64,000 nucleotides of DNA from Paracidovorax anthurii (GCF_003269065.1 NZ_QLTA01000006.1:62001-126000), one strand, 5' to 3'; positions 37,137 through 45,549 are shown, counted from the first letter of the stretch. The notes: generated from the letters alone by a model not told the origin. Made by a program: numbers and translations.

Positions 37137-37255
37137 CCGTTTGGCGTATGCTGTGGCCGCCGGGCCGCCAGCGTTCGCCATGGCCGGACGCGCCAGGCGG
37201 TGCCGGGGTGCACCCCCTTGCCGGTGCTTGCTTTCCATCCATCAGAATTGACGAA

Positions 37256-38641
37256 ATGACCACCCGTACCGAACGCGATACCTTCGGCCCCATCGAGGTG
37301 CCGGCCCACCAGCTCTGGGGCGCCCAGACGCAGCGCTCGCTGCAGAACTTCGACATCTCCGGCGAGCAGCAGCCGCGCGAGATCATCAAGGCGCTGGCCC
37401 AGGTCAAGCGCGCGTCGGCCACGGTGAACCACGCGCTGGGCCTGCAGGACGCGAAGAAGACCGAAGCCATCCTGGCCGCGGCCGACGAGGTGATCGCCGG
37501 CCGGCACCCCACCGAGTTCCCGCTGGTCGTGTGGCAGACGGGCTCCGGCACGCAGACCAACATGAACGTGAACGAGGTGCTGGCCAACCGGGCGAGCGAG
37601 ATCCTCGGCGGCGAGCGCGGCGAGGGCCGCCTCGTGCACCCCAACGACGACGTGAACCGCAGCCAGTCGAGCAACGACGTGTTCCCCACCGCCATGCACG
37701 TGGCGGCGGTGGAGGCGCTCACGCACCGCCTGCTGCCGGCCATCGGCAAGTTGCGCGCCACGCTGGAGGCCAAGGCGAAGGCATTCGACGGCATCGTGAA
37801 GATCGGCCGCACCCACCTGCAGGACGCCACGCCGCTCACGCTGGGCCAGGAGATCTCCGGCTGGGTGGCGCAGCTGCGGCACGGCGAGAAGCACGTGCGC
37901 GATGCGTTGCCGCACCTCTATGAGCTGGCCCTGGGCGGCACGGCCGTGGGCACGGGGCTGAACGCGCCCAAGGGCTATGCCGAGGGCGTGGCGAAGGCGC
38001 TGGCCGAGCTGACCGGGCTGCCCTTCGTCACCTCGCCCAACAAGTTCGAGTCGCTTGCCTCCTGCGATGCGCTGGTGCACGCGCACGGCGCGCTCAAGAC
38101 CCTGGCGGCCAGCATGATGAAGATCGCCAACGACGTGCGCTGGCTCGCCAGCGGCCCGCGCAGCGGCATCGGCGAGCTCACCATTCCCGAGAACGAGCCG
38201 GGCTCTTCGATCATGCCGGGCAAGGTGAACCCCACGCAGAGCGAGGCCGTCACGATGCTGTCCGCGCAGGTGTTCGGCAACGACGTGGCGATCAACTTCG
38301 GCGGCGCCTCGGGCAACTTCGAGCTGAACGTGTTCCGCCCCATGGTGGCGCACAACTTCCTGCAGAGCGTGCGCCTGCTGGCCGACGGCATCGTGAGCTT
38401 CAACGACCACTGCGCCGTGGGCATCGAGCCCAACCGCGAGCGCATCGGCGAGCTGGTGGAGCGTTCGCTGATGCTGGTGACGGCGCTCAACACCCACATC
38501 GGCTACGACAAGGCCGCCTTCATCGCCAAGAAGGCGCACAAGGAGGGCACGTCGCTGCGCGAGGCCGCGATCGCCTCCGGCCACGTGACGGGCGAGCAGT
38601 TCGACCAGTGGGTCGTGCCCGGCAACATGGTGGGGCGCTGA
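37256..38641 (+). CDS. fumC: Fumarate hydratase, class II
   Basis: Iron-independent, oxygen-stable fumarase of the aspartase/fumarase superfamily. The signature [15 protein letters not shown] is intact, with [20 protein letters not shown] and [16 protein letters not shown] upstream. Length 461 aa is standard. The ATG at 37256 starts the conserved [17 protein letters not shown]; earlier in-frame starts lie in the GGDEF-EAL gene's promoter region. It would take over from the class I enzyme when iron is short or oxidants damage clusters. Confidence 0.96.
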   Translation: MTTRTERDTFGPIEVPAHQLWGAQTQRSLQNFDISGEQQPREIIKALAQVKRASATVNHALGLQDAKKTEAILAAADEVIAGRHPTEFPLVVWQTGSGTQTNMNVNEVLANRASEILGGERGEGRLVHPNDDVNRSQSSNDVFPTAMHVAAVEALTHRLLPAIGKLRATLEAKAKAFDGIVKIGRTHLQDATPLTLGQEISGWVAQLRHGEKHVRDALPHLYELALGGTAVGTGLNAPKGYAEGVAKALAELTGLPFVTSPNKFESLASCDALVHAHGALKTLAASMMKIANDVRWLASGPRSGIGELTIPENEPGSSIMPGKVNPTQSEAVTMLSAQVFGNDVAINFGGASGNFELNVFRPMVAHNFLQSVRLLADGIVSFNDHCAVGIEPNRERIGELVERSLMLVTALNTHIGYDKAAFIAKKAHKEGTSLREAAIASGHVTGEQFDQWVVPGNMVGR

Positions 38642-38735
38642 CGCGAGGCACCCCCCTGGCTGCGCCGCTTTCCCTGGCGGCGGCGCGATGCCGGTGGCCT
38701 GATCCGCAGCCATGGACGGGGGCGCGGCGCCGGCT

Positions 38736-39959
38736 TCAGGCGCCCCGGGTGAGGCGGCGCAGCCGCAGGATCATCCCGGGCCCGAGCAGCGCGCCGGCGG
38801 CCACCGTGCTCCAGGCCAGTCCCCAGGCCATCGCCGGCGCGTGGCCCCGTCCCCAGTCCAGCGCGAGCCCGAACGCCATCGGGCTCACGGCGCCGGCGCC
38901 GAAGCCCATCACCGATCGCACCGAGTAGGCGGCGCCCAGCCGCTCGGGCGGCACCATGTCCGCCAGCGCGGTGGAATACACCGACGAATCCGCGATCGCC
39001 AGCAGGTTGTAGAGCGCGCCGGCCAGCGCCACGGCCCACAGCGGTGCACCGCCGATCCAGCCGAAGCCGAGGGCGCAGGCCAGGCTCGCGCAGGAGGCCG
39101 CCATCATGACGGTGGTGCGCCCGAGGCGGTCGGACAGGCTGCCGCCCGCCAGGCTGCCCGCCACGCTGACCAGGTGCGCCAGGGCCGCCAGCGCGATGCC
39201 CTGCGCGGGCGAGAGGCCCCCCTGCGCGGCGGACACCGCCAGATAGGTCGGCAGCCAGGCCCACAGCGCCATCAGCTCCCAGCAGTGCGCCGCATAGGCC
39301 CAGCTGCCGGCCATCGCCTTGCGGTCGCGCAGGGTGGCGCCGAGCGCGGAGCGCACCGACGGGCGCCGTGCGCCGCAGGCCGCCGGATCGGGCCGCATGC
39401 GGCGCAGCGCGGGCACGGTGAGCACCGCGCCCAGGGCGCACACGCCGGCGATCGCCAGCAGCACCGTGCGCCAGGGCAGCGCGTGGCTGGTGGCGGCGAC
39501 CAGCGCCAGCGACAGCCCGTAGCCCAGCGACGCGGCGCCGATGAACGCGCCCATGGCCCGGCCCCGCGCCTGCGGCGGCGCGTTCGCCGCCAGCAACTGC
39601 AGGCCGGGGCTGTAGCAGGCGCTTGCGCACAGGCCCGCCAGTCCGAAGAGCAGGGCCGCCGACAGCGGCCCGCGCAGGCCCAGCGCGAAGGCGAAAGCCG
39701 CCAGGGCCATGAGCAGGCTGCCCGCGAGAAACACGCGCCGGGGCCCCACGCGGTCCGCGATGAAGCCCACCGCGAAGAGCGACACCAGGTAGCCCGCGTG
39801 CCAGGCCCCCTGCACCATGCCGGCGCGCGCGGCGGACAGCTGCCAGTCCGCCATGACCTGCGGCAGCACGCCGGCCCAGGCCGTGGCCACCGTGGCCTGC
39901 AGCGTGCGGGTGGCGCACAGCAGGGCCAGCCAGCCGGGGGCGGGCCGCTGCGCCGTCAT
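38736..39959 (-). CDS. MFS transporter
   Basis: Major facilitator superfamily permease, 407 aa with about twelve hydrophobic segments. The loop between helices 2 and 3 carries GFIADRVGPRRVFLAGSLL, and the equivalent loop in the second half GSLSDRLGRTTVMM, both matching the GxxxDRxGRR signature. Substrate unknown. The ATG at 39959 overlaps the end of the acetyltransferase gene by 4 bp (ATGA), so the two form an operon, transcribed away from the LysR gene at 40.5 kb. It converges on fumC. Confidence 0.9.
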   Translation of the reverse strand: MTAQRPAPGWLALLCATRTLQATVATAWAGVLPQVMADWQLSAARAGMVQGAWHAGYLVSLFAVGFIADRVGPRRVFLAGSLLMALAAFAFALGLRGPLSAALLFGLAGLCASACYSPGLQLLAANAPPQARGRAMGAFIGAASLGYGLSLALVAATSHALPWRTVLLAIAGVCALGAVLTVPALRRMRPDPAACGARRPSVRSALGATLRDRKAMAGSWAYAAHCWELMALWAWLPTYLAVSAAQGGLSPAQGIALAALAHLVSVAGSLAGGSLSDRLGRTTVMMAASCASLACALGFGWIGGAPLWAVALAGALYNLLAIADSSVYSTALADMVPPERLGAAYSVRSVMGFGAGAVSPMAFGLALDWGRGHAPAMAWGLAWSTVAAGALLGPGMILRLRRLTRGA

Positions 39960-40504
39960 GCCGGGCCGGGGCACAGCGCCCGCTGCATCAGCACGGTGTC
40001 CAGCGCCACGCCGAACTTGCGGCCCACGCCGCGCAGCACGCCCACTTCGTGGAAGCCGGCGCGCTGGTGCAGCCGCAGGGAGCCCGCGTTGGCGCTGTCG
40101 CCCACGACGGCCACCATCTGCTCGTACCCCGCGCGGGTGCACTCGTCGATGACCGCATCGAGCAGCAACCGGCCGATGCCCCGCCCCTGGTGCGCGGCGC
40201 CCACGTAGACGGAGTTCTCCACCGTGCCCCGGTAGGCCGCGCGCGCCCGGTAGCGCACCGCATAGGCGTAGCCCAGCAGCTCGCCGTCCTCTTCCACCAC
40301 CAGCCAGGGCAGGCCCGCCGCGCGCACGGCCTGCAGCCGCTGGCCCATCTCGTGGAGCGAGGGCACCTCTTCCTCGAAGGAGCAGCGCGCGTGCAGCACG
40401 TAGGGCGCGTAGAGGCCGCGGATCGCGGGCAGGTGGTGGTCTCCGGCCGGGACGGGGCGCAGCCGGGGGCGGACGGGAAGGAGTGGGGGTGTGTCGTGTG
40501 TCAT
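39956..40504 (-). CDS. GNAT family N-acetyltransferase, phosphinothricin-acetyltransferase-like
   Basis: Acetyl-CoA-dependent N-acetyltransferase of 182 aa. The acetyl-CoA loop is visible in VENSVYVGAAHQGRGIGRLL (Q/R-x-x-G-x-G/A type), followed by AVVGDSANAGSLRLHQRAGF, the pattern of the Pat/Bar and YwnH subgroup that acetylates amino acids or analogues such as phosphinothricin or methionine sulfone. It leads the operon with the MFS gene, suggesting modification plus export of a small amine or amino-acid compound. The start MTHDTPPLL at 40504 is the likeliest. Confidence 0.88.
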   Translation of the reverse strand: MTHDTPPLLPVRPRLRPVPAGDHHLPAIRGLYAPYVLHARCSFEEEVPSLHEMGQRLQAVRAAGLPWLVVEEDGELLGYAYAVRYRARAAYRGTVENSVYVGAAHQGRGIGRLLLDAVIDECTRAGYEQMVAVVGDSANAGSLRLHQRAGFHEVGVLRGVGRKFGVALDTVLMQRALCPGPA

Positions 40505-40533
40505 GCGGCCGATGTTGACGGCGTGCCGCTGAT

Positions 40534-40575
40534 AAGGGAACCTTGTGCGTCTTGTCATCAGCATAAGGAATCCTT
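40534..40575. promoter_or_regulatory. Twin AAGG-N3-CCTT palindromes, candidate LysR operator
   Basis: AAGGGAACCTT at 40534-40544 and AAGGAATCCTT at 40565-40575 are perfect inverted repeats in a shared context (ATAAGG...CCTT) with centres 31 bp apart, about three helix turns. They lie exactly between the GNAT-MFS operon and its divergent LysR gene, where a LysR-type dimer of dimers would bind. Confidence 0.5.
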
Positions 40576-41501
40576 TGTCATCGAACTGGACCCTGGACCA
40601 ACTGGAAGTCTTCCTGCAGGTGCTGGAAGCGGGCAGCTTCTCCGCGGCGGCGGACCGGCTCGGCGTGAGCCAGCCGGCGGTGAGCCTGCAGGTGCGCCAG
40701 CTGGAGCGGCGCCTGGGCGTGCGCCTGATCGAGCGCGTGGGCAAGCGGGTCGCCCCGACGCCCGCGGGGGCGGAGCTGCGGCACCACGGCCAGGGCGTGC
40801 AGGCCGCGGTCCGCGCGGCCTCGGAGGCCGTGCGGGCCCATGCCGCGGGCGTGACCGGCACGGTGCGCCTGGGCACGGGGGCCACGGCCTGCCTGCATTT
40901 CCTGCCGGCGGTGCTGCGCGGCCTGCGCCAGCTCCATCCCACGCTGCAGGTCGTGGTGAGCACGGGCAACACGGCCGACTGCCTGCAGCAGGTCGAACAC
41001 AACCTGCTCGACATGGCGCTGGTCACCCTGCCGGCGGCCCGCCGCGCGCTGTACGTGCGGCCGGTGCTGCAGGACCCCTTCGCCGCCATCGCGCCGCCGG
41101 GCGCCGCCCTGCCGCGCACCCACGTGCGGCCCCGCGACTGGCAGGAGGCGCCGCTCGTGCTCTTCGAGCCCGCCGCCCACACACGCGCGCTGATCGATGC
41201 CTGGTTCGTCGCGGGCGGCCCCAAGCCCCGGCCCGTCATGGAGCTGGGCAGCGTCGAGGCGATCAAGGAGATGGTGGCGTCGGGGCTGGGCTACAGCATC
41301 GTGCCGGCGATGTCCCTGCGCGACGCGGACCGGCTGCGCCTGCAGGTGCGCCCGCTGCGCCCCGCGCTGGCCCGCTCGCTGGGCCTCGTCGTGCGCCAGG
41401 ACAAGCCGATGGCCCGCGGCATGCAGGCCCTGGCGGACGCGATCGTCGCCGGCGCGCGGGAGCGGCCGGCGCCCCCTGCAGGGGCTTCAGGGCCTTCCTG
41501 A
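40575..41501 (+). CDS. LysR family transcriptional regulator (of the GNAT-MFS operon)
   Basis: DNA-binding regulator with an N-terminal winged helix (LDQLEVFLQVLEAGSFSAAA, GVSQPAVSLQVRQLERRLGV) and a periplasmic-binding-protein-like effector domain. No ATG is available. TTG at 40575 (about 308 aa) gives a normal LysR N-terminus and has AAGGA five bases upstream; GTG at 40545 (318 aa) is the alternative and would put the second palindrome inside the gene. Divergent from, and probably controlling, the acetyltransferase-transporter operon. Confidence 0.9.
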   Translation: MSSNWTLDQLEVFLQVLEAGSFSAAADRLGVSQPAVSLQVRQLERRLGVRLIERVGKRVAPTPAGAELRHHGQGVQAAVRAASEAVRAHAAGVTGTVRLGTGATACLHFLPAVLRGLRQLHPTLQVVVSTGNTADCLQQVEHNLLDMALVTLPAARRALYVRPVLQDPFAAIAPPGAALPRTHVRPRDWQEAPLVLFEPAAHTRALIDAWFVAGGPKPRPVMELGSVEAIKEMVASGLGYSIVPAMSLRDADRLRLQVRPLRPALARSLGLVVRQDKPMARGMQALADAIVAGARERPAPPAGASGPS

Positions 41502-41550
41502 GACCGATTCAGGGTCAAAGGGGCTCCATGTCGCCGTATCCATTGGGTTG

Positions 41551-41570
41551 TTTGCTATTTAAATGGTAGC
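41551..41570. repeat. Dispersed TTTGCTAT...GGTAGC element, copy between convergent genes
   Basis: TTTGCTATTTAAATGGTAGC, with flanking G and AAAC extending the palindrome to GTTTGCTA...TAGCAAAC. It lies between the LysR gene and the response-regulator gene, which converge here. Other copies are at 3062-3081, 53093-53112, 60001-60020 and, degenerate, 32589-32606. Confidence 0.6.
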
Positions 41571-41618
41571 AAACGAAGTGGTGGCACGGACGGGCGTGCG
41601 GGACTCTCCCGCGCTGGT

Positions 41619-42326
41619 TCAGTTCTCGGGGGGGTCGAACGAGAAGCCCACGCCGTACACCGAGCGGATCCACTCGTGGTCGCTGCCGTCGGCGGCGCGC
41701 AGCTTGCGGCGCAGGTTCTTGATGTGGCTGTCGATGGCGCGCTCGTTCACGTCCAGGGTGTCGTCGTAGGCCATGTCCAGCAACTGGGCGCGCGAGAAGA
41801 TGCGCCCGCTCTGGCGCGCCATGGCCTGCAGCAGCCGGAATTCGCGCGGGGTGAGCGCCACGGGCGTGCCGCGCAGCATGACCTGCCAGAGCGCCTCGTC
41901 CATCACCAGCGGCGTGCCGGGCACGGCGGCGGCCACGCGCTCGGCGGCGCTGGCCGCGCCGCGGCGCAGCACGGTGCGCACGCGCGCCACCACCTCGCGC
42001 GGCGAGAAGGGCTTGCAGATGTAGTCGTCCGCGCCCAGCTCCAGGCCGATGAGGCGGTCCACCTCCTCCACGCGCGCGGTGAGCATGATGACGGGCCGGT
42101 CGTTGTGGCGGCGCGCCTGGCGCAGCACCTCGAGCCCGTCCATGCCCGGCAGCATGATGTCGAGCACCGTGAGGTCGGGCGGCGTGGGGCCGGTGAGGCG
42201 GGCGAGGGCGGTGGGCCCGTCGGCCGCGTGCTCGGCCTCGAAGCCCGAGTGGCGCAGATAGTCGAGCACGATGGCCGCGATGTCGGGTTCGTCCTCGACC
42301 ACGAGGATGCGTTGGACGTCGGTCAT
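41619..42326 (-). CDS. OmpR/PhoB-type response regulator, BaeR-like
   Basis: Two-component regulator of 235 aa. The receiver domain has acidic residues VVEDEPD, phospho-acceptor Asp in LTVLDIMLPGMDGLE, and Lys in GADDYICKPFSPRE. The winged-helix DNA-binding domain ends with RAIDSHIKNLRRKL and WIRSVYGVGFSFD. The ATG at 42326 overlaps the end of the sensor kinase gene by 4 bp, so it is the last gene of the operon. BaeR-like regulators answer envelope stress and control efflux; the specific signal here is unknown. Confidence 0.93.
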   Translation of the reverse strand: MTDVQRILVVEDEPDIAAIVLDYLRHSGFEAEHAADGPTALARLTGPTPPDLTVLDIMLPGMDGLEVLRQARRHNDRPVIMLTARVEEVDRLIGLELGADDYICKPFSPREVVARVRTVLRRGAASAAERVAAAVPGTPLVMDEALWQVMLRGTPVALTPREFRLLQAMARQSGRIFSRAQLLDMAYDDTLDVNERAIDSHIKNLRRKLRAADGSDHEWIRSVYGVGFSFDPPEN

Positions 42327-43894
42327 GGGGATGGGTTCTCCAGCAGGGGCAGGGTGAGGAGGATGCGCAGGCCGCCCAGCGGCGAGGCCTCGGCCGCGAT
42401 GCGGCCGCCGTGCGCCTGCACGATGGCGCGGCAGATCGCCAGGCCCAGGCCGGAGCCGCCCATGTCGCCCTCGGCGCGGGTGCGGGAGGCTTCGGCGCGG
42501 TAGAGCCGGTCGAAGACGCGCGCCAGTTCGTGGGGCGCCACGCCGGGGGCGGTGTCGTCCCACTGCAGCACGAGCTGCGCGCCGCCGTCCGCGCGCACGG
42601 TGCGCGCGGCGATGCTCAGCCGGCCGCCGGCATCGGTGTAGCGCAGGCTGTTTTCCAGCAGGTTGAGGAACACGCGGTGCAGCTGCGGCGCATCGCCGCG
42701 CACCACCGGCGGCGGGTGGCCGCCCGCGGCCGGCTCCAGCGCCGGGGCGTCCACCGCGATCTCGGCCTTGTCGAAGCGGGGCTGCATGGAGGCGATCGCC
42801 TCGGCCAGCAGGCCGAGCGGCAGCACGGGCACCAGCGCCGAGGGCATGCCGCCGCCGGCGGAGTCCAGGCTCGCGCGCAGGTCGCCCACGAGCTGGATCA
42901 GGCGCATCACCTGCCGGTGCAGGCGCAGCGCGGTCTTGTCGTCGAAGGGGCGCACGCCGTCCTGCACGGCCTCGATCTCGGCGCGCATGGCGGCCAGCGG
43001 GGTGCGCAGCTCGTGCGCCACGTCGCCGATCCACTGGCGGCGCGAGGCCTCCATGCCGCCGAGCTGCTCGGCCATGTCGTTGAAGGTGCGCGCGAGCCGG
43101 GCCAGTTCGTCGTCGCCCTGCACCGCCACGCGCGTGTCGAGCCGTCCTGCGGCCACGCCGCGCGCGCCGTCCACCAGCGCGCCGATGGGCGCCAGCCAGC
43201 GCCGCGCCAGCCACCAGGAGAGCCACAGCGCGAGCGCCAGGCCGGCGGCGCCGGTCCAGGCGACGAACACGAGCTGCTGGCGCAGGAAGGCGCGGTCGGC
43301 CTCGGAATCCACGCCGACGGGCGGCGAGAGCACGAGCTGGCCGATGGCCTCGCCCTTGGGGCCGCGCAGCAGGCGGCGCGCGGCGCCGTCGAGCGGCCGC
43401 GTGCCCGCCACGAGGTTCTGGTCCGCATCGACGAGGCCCAGGCGCTGCGAGAGGGCATGGCCCGTGGGCTCGGGCGGGGGCGGGCGGTAGGCGGGCGGCG
43501 GGGCGTTGCGGTCCGGCAGGTCCGCCGAGGGGCCCGTGCCGTCCGTGCTGCCCGGCCAGCCGCGCGGGGCGGGGCGGCCCTCCGCGTCATCGGCGCTGCG
43601 CGGGATGCGGCTGCCGTCGGGCATGCGGGGGGGCGGGGGCATGTCGCCGGGCCGGTGCATCTGGCGCCACAGTCCGGGCTGGGTGCGCAGGGTTTGCCAG
43701 CCGCCGTGCAGCACGTACATGCGCTCCAGCCGCGCCGCCAGCCAGTCGAGCCGGCCGAGTTCGATTTCGGCCACGTACGGCCCCAGCCCGCGCTGCAGGC
43801 CCAGTCGGGAGAACCCCACGAAGATCACGAGCAGTACGGCCAGAAGAATGCTCAGCGCGAGGAAGGCTTTGCTTTGGAGGGTGAGGCGGGGCAT
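42323..43894 (-). CDS. Sensor histidine kinase, BaeS-like
   Basis: Inner-membrane histidine kinase, 523 aa. A first helix (residues ~10-30, FLALSILLAVLLVIFVGF) and a second near residue 215 (FVAWTGAAGLALALWLSWWL) enclose a periplasmic loop with an unusual Pro-rich stretch (PPPPRMPDG; APPPAYRPPPPEPTG). HAMP, then a HisKA domain with DVAHELRTPLAAM (His294), and an ATPase domain with NLLENSLRYTDAGG and GGSGLGLAICRAIVQAHGG. All catalytic boxes are intact. Partner is the overlapping response regulator; the upstream secreted proteins may share its signal. Confidence 0.92.
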   Translation of the reverse strand: MPRLTLQSKAFLALSILLAVLLVIFVGFSRLGLQRGLGPYVAEIELGRLDWLAARLERMYVLHGGWQTLRTQPGLWRQMHRPGDMPPPPRMPDGSRIPRSADDAEGRPAPRGWPGSTDGTGPSADLPDRNAPPPAYRPPPPEPTGHALSQRLGLVDADQNLVAGTRPLDGAARRLLRGPKGEAIGQLVLSPPVGVDSEADRAFLRQQLVFVAWTGAAGLALALWLSWWLARRWLAPIGALVDGARGVAAGRLDTRVAVQGDDELARLARTFNDMAEQLGGMEASRRQWIGDVAHELRTPLAAMRAEIEAVQDGVRPFDDKTALRLHRQVMRLIQLVGDLRASLDSAGGGMPSALVPVLPLGLLAEAIASMQPRFDKAEIAVDAPALEPAAGGHPPPVVRGDAPQLHRVFLNLLENSLRYTDAGGRLSIAARTVRADGGAQLVLQWDDTAPGVAPHELARVFDRLYRAEASRTRAEGDMGGSGLGLAICRAIVQAHGGRIAAEASPLGGLRILLTLPLLENPSP

Positions 43895-43931
43895 CGGAGG
43901 GGCAGTGGGCGCACGGCGGCGCGGTCGGGCC

Positions 43932-44092
43932 AGAAGGTGTGAATGAATCCGGCGTGGGCCGATCGGCCGCCAGAATGCGCCCGATCCAGGCGCAAAGCAC
44001 AGCCGTAGCTCGGGCTACGGCGAGCATTTGCAACGCAGAGCGGGCGCATTCTGGCGGGTTGAGCGGCCATGGCGGGTTCTTTCACACCTTCT
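43932..44092. repeat. 161-bp inverted-repeat element (MITE-like or REP-like)
   Basis: Outer arms AGAAGGTGTGAA (43932-43943) and its exact complement (44081-44092). Inner arms CCGCCAGAATGCGCCCG (43967-43983) and its exact complement (44041-44057), with partly matching sequence between them. An internal hairpin GCCGTAGC-TCGG-GCTACGGC occupies 44002-44021. The arms therefore form imperfect terminal inverted repeats of about 52 bp with no gene inside. The right end touches the stop codon of the small secreted protein gene. Confidence 0.7.
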
Positions 44093-44385
44093 CAGCGTGC
44101 GGGCGGCGGGCCGCCTGCTCCCGGAGGCCCGCCGGCGGGCATGGCCACGAGGGAGCCGTTCATTGTGCGGCATGTGCCCTGCAGCGTCTTGCCGTCCGGC
44201 ATGGTGAGCGTGACCGTGGCGCCCTCTGTCTGGCCCTGGCAGGCGGTGTAGGCCTCGGGCGGCGGCGGGGGCGGCTGGTGGCCGTCGTGGGGCGGCTGCT
44301 GCGCGCTGGCCAGGGGGGCGGCCAGGGCGGCTGCCAGCAGGAACGCCGCCAGCGGCAGCGTGGAGGGGGTGCGTTGGTGTGTCAT
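44092..44385 (-). CDS. Small secreted protein of unknown function
   Basis: 97 aa with a clear signal peptide (PLAAFLLAAALAAPLASAQQ, cleavage near residue 28). A Pro/His-rich segment (PPHDGHQPPPPPPEAYTACQ) and a short beta-rich part with two Cys (TACQGQTEGATVTLTMPDGK; LQGTCRTMNGS) follow, probably one disulfide. No family recognised. It lies downstream of the intradiol-dioxygenase-like gene (94 bp) and upstream of the BaeS-like kinase, with the 161-bp inverted-repeat element between it and the kinase. Confidence 0.7.
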   Translation of the reverse strand: MTHQRTPSTLPLAAFLLAAALAAPLASAQQPPHDGHQPPPPPPEAYTACQGQTEGATVTLTMPDGKTLQGTCRTMNGSLVAMPAGGPPGAGGPPPAR

Positions 44386-44479
44386 GGCGTCGGTGGAAAA
44401 AAGAAAGCCGGCCGCGGGGCAGCCGGAAGGGGTGAGAAAAAAAGAGGGGGACGATGCCCCCCCAAGGGGATCGGTTCGC

Positions 44480-45391
44480 TCAGGCCGCGATGGAGATCGT
44501 GGCCGTGGCCGTGTAGCCGCCGCTGCCGTCGCTGGCCATGGTGGTCATCTGCAGCTCCACGCCGTCGCTGAAGATGTTGTCGGTGGCGAAGGTGATGCCG
44601 GCCAGGTTGCGCACGCTGGCGCTGTAGCCGGAGTTGGCGTTGTAGATGGCGCTCAGCGTCTCGGTGGGGAACGCGAGCTGCGTGGTCTTGACCTTGTTGC
44701 TGGCCGTCGTGGCCACGGAGAGACTGGGGTAGATCTCCAGGTGCATGTGCGGCATGCGGCCCGAGTAGCAGCCGGGCACGATGGTGGTGAAGGTCACCTT
44801 GCCGCTCGAATCGGTGGCCTGCACGCCGCGCAGGTAGTTCGCGGCGATGCTGTTCTCGTTGTAGACCGAGTAGTTGCCTTCCTGCGAGCAGTGCCAGAGG
44901 TAGATGGCATAGCCTTCCAGCGCCGCGCAGTTCGAGCGCGTGTTGGTGAGCGTGATGGTGATGGTCAGCGGCACGCCGCCCACGTTGCTGGTGGCGCCGA
45001 TGTTCTTGCGGATGTCGGTGCGCACGATGCCGCTCAGGGCCAGCACGTTGTAGGTGGCGTTGCTGGCGGTGGAGCCGTCGGCGGGGTAGGGGCCGGCGGT
45101 TTCCTCGGGCACGACGGAGCAGGTCTGCGTGGTGGTGCCTGTGCCCGTTCCCGTACCGGTGCCTGTTCCCGTGCCGGTGTCCGTCGTGGTGCCCGTGCCA
45201 GTGCCGGTGCCCGTCCCCGTTCCGGTGGTGGTGTCGGTCGCGGTGGCCGTGGTGTCCGAGCCTCCGCCGCAGCCCAGAATTCCGGCCACGCCGAGCGAGC
45301 TGATGGAGCCGAGGGTGCCCAGGGCCAGGCGGCGGCGGGTGGTGTCCGTGCGGTCGGCTTCCGCGGGGGTGCGGGTCAAGGTCTGTGCCAT
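44480..45391 (-). CDS. Intradiol ring-cleavage dioxygenase-like exported lipoprotein
   Basis: 303 aa. The N-terminus has a twin-arginine-type stretch (TTRRRLALGTLG) and a likely lipobox ILGC at Cys41. A tandem Thr-Gly linker follows (residues ~57-88, GTGTGTG... broken by TTT). The C-terminal domain resembles intradiol dioxygenases: GPYPADG near 100 and the non-haem Fe(III) ligand set, Tyr174, Tyr209 and the HxH pair His215/His217 in PHMHLEIY. Known relatives cleave catechols; an exported lipoprotein version has an unknown substrate, perhaps plant phenolics. The start has a strong AGGAGGA site. First gene of the run leading to the two-component system. Confidence 0.85.
   Translation of the reverse strand: MAQTLTRTPAEADRTDTTRRRLALGTLGSISSLGVAGILGCGGGSDTTATATDTTTGTGTGTGTGTGTTTDTGTGTGTGTGTGTGTTTQTCSVVPEETAGPYPADGSTASNATYNVLALSGIVRTDIRKNIGATSNVGGVPLTITITLTNTRSNCAALEGYAIYLWHCSQEGNYSVYNENSIAANYLRGVQATDSSGKVTFTTIVPGCYSGRMPHMHLEIYPSLSVATTASNKVKTTQLAFPTETLSAIYNANSGYSASVRNLAGITFATDNIFSDGVELQMTTMASDGSGGYTATATISIAA
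45129..45240. repeat. Hexanucleotide tandem repeat inside the dioxygenase-like gene
   Basis: Repeats of GTGCCN/GTTCCN-type 6-mers on the plus strand (Gly-Thr codon pairs on the coding strand), interrupted twice by Thr-rich codons. Six-base steps keep the reading frame, so copy-number change would only alter linker length. Confidence 0.75.
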
Positions 45392-45521
45392 CTTTTCCTC
45401 CTTCGTTGTGGGTGACGGGTTCCCACTTTGCGGGCCAATCGAGGAGAAAAATGGGCGGGCGCGTGCCCCGGGCCGCCCCGCAGCCCAACGCGGCGTTGGT
45501 TCTGCGATTACGGAAATTCAT

Positions 45522-45544
45522 GCAGCCCGCGGCCCGCGGGCTGC
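45522..45544 (-). terminator. Strong hairpin after the aminotransferase-fold gene
   Basis: GCAGCCCGCG (45522-45531), GCC, then CGCGGGCTGC (45535-45544): perfect 10-bp arms just past the stop at 45550 on the minus strand. There is no T run, so it is a possible terminator or mRNA 3' end rather than a certain one. Confidence 0.45.
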
Positions 45545-45549
45545 GGGGG

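Noticed and set aside
34819-37839. 1,006-residue version of the GGDEF-EAL protein starting inside fumC
   Set aside because: The first ~270 residues are antisense to fumC and its promoter and are low-complexity; the MHYT domain begins just after the ATG at 37029.
45129-45240. Hexanucleotide tract considered as a phase-variable switch
   Set aside because: The unit is six bases, so copy-number change keeps the frame; it can change linker length only.
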